Below, piece by piece: positions 59,333-64,000 of a stretch of DNA of 64,000 bases. The notes under the pieces were generated by a model. That model was given only the letters and a program-made list of their open reading frames with translations, did not search any database and was not told the origin of the DNA. The number at the start of each line of letters is the position of its first letter. Within the stretch, counting starts at the first letter, position 1. The stretch covers positions 3,857,819 to 3,921,818 of the forward strand of contig NW_017804242.1 of NCBI RefSeq assembly GCF_001625305.1, written 5' to 3'. The position numbers and the translations under genes are program-made. This stretch comes from Branchiostoma belcheri (Eukaryota; Chordata; Leptocardii; Amphioxiformes; Branchiostomatidae).

Positions 59333-60265
59333 CCAACGACCTGCCTCGCTAGGTAGATCGTAGCCAATGGTAGCTGAGCTGGATCGAGCCGGTCCGAGCC
59401 GGATGTAATTCATCTTCTACTTTATACATTGTTAATTTTAGCAGACTAGTAAAATGAGATGATCCATTCAAATAATTGATGTGATTATTTGCAGTTTAAT
59501 ACCTAGATTGTGTGATAGCAGTTACATCGGACAACCTAAAGCAAAATGCAATTCGTCTATACGAAATGGGATAGGAGAATTAAGGTTAAAGCTTATAAAA
59601 GTTTCTTTGAGGCTTCTTTGAAACATTTATTCATCATGTACCAATTCTATTACTATTAAATCGTGGCGTCTCCGCAAACTCATTATTTCACGGAGGGTTG
59701 AGATTGAAAAATCTTGGCATATCTGCTTGAACTTAAAGTGCATGGACATGGTCGAATCGTGGAGGTAGAAAAACTTTTAACTCCATCCATGGTTAAATCA
59801 TGGAGGTAGAAAACCCCCTCCATGGTTAAATCTAAACCAAACCAGTTTAGGGCAGTTTCGTCCAGCAGGATTTCCAAGGTTGTATTCATTTCTTCAACGT
59901 CAATTGATTCCACAGATCACCAGAGCTTTTAGGATGAGATTTCAATTTTTTATCCGCTTGAACTTGAACCGTGAACAGTGTAACGTTAGACTCTAATATA
60001 GTTGAAACTATCAATCCAGTTTAGGGCTGTTTCATTCAGACTGGATTTTAGATAGGTTACCATATATTAGGTCAATTCATTCTACGTACTATACCAGTGC
60101 TTTTATTATGTTACCTTTGTATTCTTCAAATTTTGATATTTGTCGCGGTATTTTACATCGAATCTTGTGATTTTATATGTTTATTTTAGACATTTTTAGC
60201 TATGTCCCCTACTTTCCTACATGGTCCGTCCCTACCAGCCCGCTCTGTCCACTTCCCGGTTCAAT

Positions 60266-60558
60266 GACCTCTACGGGTGACGTAACGCCAATATTGACCA
60301 ATAGCAAGCCGAGTTGGCTCATTTGCATACCATCCAGAACGAACCGGGTGGGGGCAGAATTTCCCCGACTGAATCAGTCGCCATGTTGGTCCCATAAAGT
60401 CACATATATTTGTGCAACTTTTTAATTTTCCCGATTTTCGGGGCATCGTAGGCAATACATGTAGGCAAGGCTTCGCGTTCAATGCGGAGTCTACTACATG
60501 AGCCACTATTAGGACTCTCCTTTTTGGAGAATGAAGGGAGTTTGGTGGATTTTCGAGG
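60266..60558 (+). promoter_or_regulatory. Probable Roquin promoter and non-coding first exon
   Basis: A GC-richer interval with GGGTGACGTAACG (CRE-like, about 60277), TTGACCAATAGC (CCAAT box, about 60296), CATTTGCAT (octamer, about 60320) and CGCCATGTTGG (YY1-like, about 60381). A good donor follows at 60558 (TTCGAGG then GTAAGT). A second 5' UTR exon would start after TTGTTTACAG (61401-61410) and carry the ATG at 61478. Motif calls are by eye. Confidence 0.45.
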
Positions 60559-61477
60559 GTAAGTTTGCTCCCCTATTTCCTCTTAGTGTGTCTGTCCTCT
60601 TTTTAGATCCTTGTTGTTTGTTGACATCTTCACTTCTGCTTTCTTTAATGGGGGTTCACCAGGGTTTTTCGTACGTCTTGTTTGCGGAGGAACTTCTTAT
60701 CATGTAGTGTGATGTTAGCTTTCGGATTTTTTGTGTGTTTTCTTTGACAACAACGTAGACTTTGGCGTTTGCGTTTTAGTTACTTTCCTTATGTTTGCGT
60801 TCAGGTCTTGGCATATCCAAAAAAATTGCCCTCGAAACGTCACTTTGTTGTAATGACTCTGACATAGATCTTGTTTACCAACATTGATGAATCAGAAGAC
60901 AATACTAAAAGGAATCAAAAAGAATGCCAGACAACGAGGAAGCACCGTAGATAGCATGATTTATATGGAAGTGTCATTGGGGGTAACTATGACGTCACTG
61001 GCACCAAATATAATAAACTGGACAAAAAATATGGTAGAAAATGATTTCCAGTTTCTGTAACACATATGATAAAAGTCGCCAACAAAAGAATACAATAGTT
61101 ATTTGCTAAGATATCACGGGGGTGTGATAGCTTGGTACTGTATTAATATTCTTTTAAAGCCCATATCAAAACCTTGATCAATATTGTTTGAAGCATTTGA
61201 ATATAAATTACAAATATATCCACATATGCAACACATTGCTCTGTATGTATGTATGCAAATGACTGCTGAAATAATTGATTTAATTATTTGCAGTTATCTG
61301 GCTGGATTATGTGATAGCAGTTGATAATGTAATTTGTTGCATACAGTAAACCTGCTTCAGTTAAACTATTTGATGTTACACTACATCTAAGCCAAGTTTT
61401 TTGTTTACAGACTGAATTGCATTGCAACAGTGTTGTGAGTCCTAAAGAAAAAAAAAGTAAAAAAAAAAAGAACGAAC

Positions 61478-64000
61478 ATGCCGATCCAAGCGCCGCAGTG
61501 GACAGACTTCCTGTCCTGTCCGATCTGCTACAACGAGTTTAACGAGAACCAGCGCAAGCCCATCAGCCTCGGCTGCGGCCACACCGTGTGCCAGACATGT
61601 CTGGGACAGTTCCACAGTAAGCAGTGTCCCTTCGACCAGACCGCGATCACCGTAGATACGGACGTCCTGCCCGTCAACTACGCCATCCTGCAGCTGGTCA
61701 ACGGTGACGTGCAGAAGTCGGAGAACGGCGGTTTGGAAGGAGTCAGCGAGTTTACGGAGTACTACCAGGATGCCATGGAGTGTATAGAGGAGCTGGCCTT
61801 GTACCTGAAGCCATTCAGTGGCGGTATGGAACAGCATTTCATAAACTTTTGCAACTTGTTAAATATAGCTATGGCCATATTGGTGGGTTAAGCAGATCCA
61901 AAATGGCAGCTGGTCAGAATGCTACACAATGAATTTAGGAAAAAGATCATTATGATAGCATAGTTCAAACATCTACATTGTAAGTTGCATGATTTATATT
62001 TCCAGCAGCATTCTGTATGTACAATCATGAAGCATTATTATTTGCATAGTAACTGGTCAGTGTTCGAAATACCCGTCTGCAGTCTGCAATTTGCAGATAG
62101 ATTTTCAAGATTGCAGAAGAAAAAATCTTACAATCTGCAATTTTGCAGAAGGAAAAAATAGGCTCTGGATTCAATAGTTTTCAATTAGCAAAGCAGTGGC
62201 GCTGTGAATAGATCGAAAACCTGCGCCGCACGAACCTGCCGGCCCGTAGACTTGTCCTTTATGCTTTCTAGATGACTATCGGTACCAAAATACGGGAAAA
62301 TATTGTTGCAAAATGAGAGAGACGGAGACTAAGGTAAACTTCTTTTATTTGAAGGCTGGATTTTCATTTTCCTGGCAGGCTTCTTTGTATGTAGTGATCA
62401 TCAGTTAGTCAGTAACAACAAATATGGATTTTTGTTCCGGTCAAAAAAACCGGTTCACCGACGTTTCGGTTTTTTTTGGACCGGACCGATACAATTTTAC
62501 TGTCTGAACATATTTAAAAGAGTGATATTTTGAAGAATTTCAGTAATGCTACAGATTTACAAAGCTATACCGTTATATATATATGATGTAAAAATAGGCA
62601 TTATTGGTTTCAGAAGGTTGTAATATGGGGGCTTGTGTATTTGCAGAAAGTATTTCCAAATTGCAGGACGAAATTTTGACTCTTCTGCAATATTGCAGAG
62701 CACTGAAAAAAAGTATTTCGACCACTGCTGGTACTGTAGCTGTGGTGTTGCATTACATTATGTAGCAATTGCAGGACAGAGTTGGAGGGGCTGGTCACCA
62801 ATTATGTGAATATGTTTGGGTAAGAATAACCAGAGCAGTAGTTTATGTTTCTTAGGTTATACCTGTGAAAATAAACATTATACAGTTGCTTTGCAGAAGT
62901 TATCTTATTACTTTGTCATGTCTTCATTAAATATGGAAATCATTCCTTAAACTAAACTTTTCTGGATATTTTTCAGGAGGAGCAGGCAACAACAGCCCCC
63001 TGAGCCGCCCCATGCAGCGTAAGCTGGTCACGCTGGTGAACTGTCAGCTGGTGGAGGACGAGGGCCGCGCCCGTGCGATGAGAGCGGCGCGATCTCTGGG
63101 GGAGCGGACGGTGACGGAGCTGATTCTGCAGCACCAGAACCCGCAGCAGCTGTCTCAGAACCTGTGGGCGGCCGTCAGGGCCAGGGGCTGCCAGTTCCTC
63201 GGGCCAGGTATGTGTCTTTCTTGTTAACTTACTTCCTCTTTCAAGTCTTTGGGAGACACAAGGCCGTGACTTCTGGACCCATCCTGCGTCATTGTCTGAG
63301 CGGGTTGCCATGGACACCAGTTCAAACAAAGCTGTTAAAATAAACACTGTTCTCTTCCACATGGTTTCAGGTCTTCCTCTTCTTCTTTTCCCATGATCTG
63401 GTGACTTCATGTATTTTTAGACAGCCATGATTTAGTCCTTGTCCAAGATATTGCAACCATCTGCTGGTAAAAGTGGTGTTAAAGTTGAAGCGGTCCTCTA
63501 GTTCCACATCCAGTTTTGTATGTGTCTACTCCATGGTGAAAATTTTATTACTTCATTTCAGGAAATCATACATGTACATTAGGTATCATCTTGAATTGAT
63601 TTCATTTCAAAAGATCAGATTGGTTGAATTCAGCTCATCTGTGATTATGTCTATTGCAGATTTTTTGGAGTCCTAGCCTTTCAAACTCTGTAAATCGCAT
63701 AAATCTTGTAGAAGAACCCTCCAGCTTGTCCTGCCAGCTTGCTACATAATTTATTCCAACACAAATTATGATGACCAGCCTCGGGAGGTCTATCCTACCA
63801 AAAACAGTATGCATTGCTTTTGTGAAGGTGAACAAAATTACTAACTGCTGTGTCTCCCTTCTGTAGCCATGCAGGAAGAAACTCTGAAGCTGATCTTGCT
63901 GGCTCTGGAAGATGGCTCAGCCTTGTCCAGGAAGGTGCTGGTGATGTTTGTGGTGCAGAGACTGGAGAAACAGTTCTCCCAAGCCTCCAAGACGAGCATC
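61478..64000 (+). CDS. RC3H1: Roquin (RING finger and CCCH-type zinc finger protein), 5' part
   Basis: Exons 61478-61823, 62977-63207 and 63867 to the window edge, in phase, about 237 residues. The start [17 protein letters not shown] is almost the vertebrate start. The RING finger covers residues 14-54 (CPIC, GCGHTVC, CPFD). [13 protein letters not shown] and [12 protein letters not shown] follow, then the HEPN/ROQ region ([73 protein letters not shown]). Roquin binds stem-loop decay elements in mRNA 3' UTRs through ROQ, recruits CCR4-NOT, and acts as an E3 ligase in cytoplasmic granules. The rest of ROQ, the CCCH finger and the tail lie beyond 64000. One invertebrate gene probably stands for both vertebrate RC3H1 and RC3H2. 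Confidence 0.95.
62058..62727. mobile_element. hAT-like MITE in the first Roquin coding intron
   Basis: Left end CAGTGTTCGAAATAC and right end GTATTTCGACCACTG are inverted with one mismatch; CAGTG ends are typical of hAT elements. Sub-terminal repeats of TTTGCAGA/TCTGCAAT flank both ends. No convincing 8-bp duplication was found. Non-coding interior. Confidence 0.7.
62736..62806 (+). repeat. Short dispersed repeat, second copy
   Basis: Homologous to 7133-7220: ATTATGTAGCAATTGCAGGA followed by CAGAGTTGGAGGGGCTGGTC. A third, reverse copy lies near 63700-63790. Confidence 0.5.

Larger units (their letters stand above)
57479..60265. other. Intergenic region with transposon relics
   Basis: Upstream of the minus-strand EctC-like gene. 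It contains a ~900-bp repeat with TTCGCCAAG ends (57921-58823) and a foldback element (59153-59332). The first exon of the EctC-like gene may be hidden here; I could not recognise it. Confidence 0.5.

Overview
The window is nuclear DNA from an intron-rich animal. It carries seven protein-coding genes split by GT-AG introns, many simple repeats, MITEs and tRNA-derived SINEs. The gene set (a TMEM268 orthologue, a Roquin very close to vertebrate RC3H1/2, two DOK-type adapters, a clade-B-like serpin and an ectoine-synthase-like gene) suggests a marine invertebrate deuterostome. My best guess is a lancelet (Branchiostoma); this is inference, since no species-diagnostic sequence is present. A run of 20 N marks an assembly gap at 48227-48246.

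Layout, with strands alternating strictly: (1) + 3991-10959, DOK-family adapter (PH, PTB, Tyr-rich tail; first exon not found). (2) - 13580-17584, a second PH-PTB adapter with two YxxM motifs, tail-to-tail with gene 1. (3) + 19426-25215, TMEM268 orthologue, head-to-head with gene 2 across a probable bidirectional promoter; its last intron holds a 30-bp minisatellite whose units carry a 5' splice-site consensus. (4) - 28529-35515, Shaker-like voltage-gated K+ channel with two alternative first coding exons. (5) + 39125-52973, clade-B-like serpin: seven common exons, then at least eight intact and three damaged alternative terminal exons, each encoding a different reactive-centre loop. (6) - 54476-57478, a gene of two fused ectoine-synthase-like cupin domains. 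(7) + 61478 to the right edge, the 5' part of Roquin (RING plus start of ROQ).

Genes 1 and 2 would act as membrane-proximal tyrosine-kinase adapters, gene 4 sets membrane excitability, gene 5 is a protease-inhibitor locus that can swap specificity by choice of 3' exon, and gene 7 is a post-transcriptional repressor. Nothing shows these genes work as one pathway.

The most notable items are the serpin cassette array (cassette-specific poly(A) signals; a MITE sitting exactly on the stop codon of the first cassette) and the tandem ectoine-synthase fusion, in which only the second domain keeps most catalytic positions. Exon boundaries were worked out by hand from splice consensus and reading phase; no alignment or RNA evidence was available.
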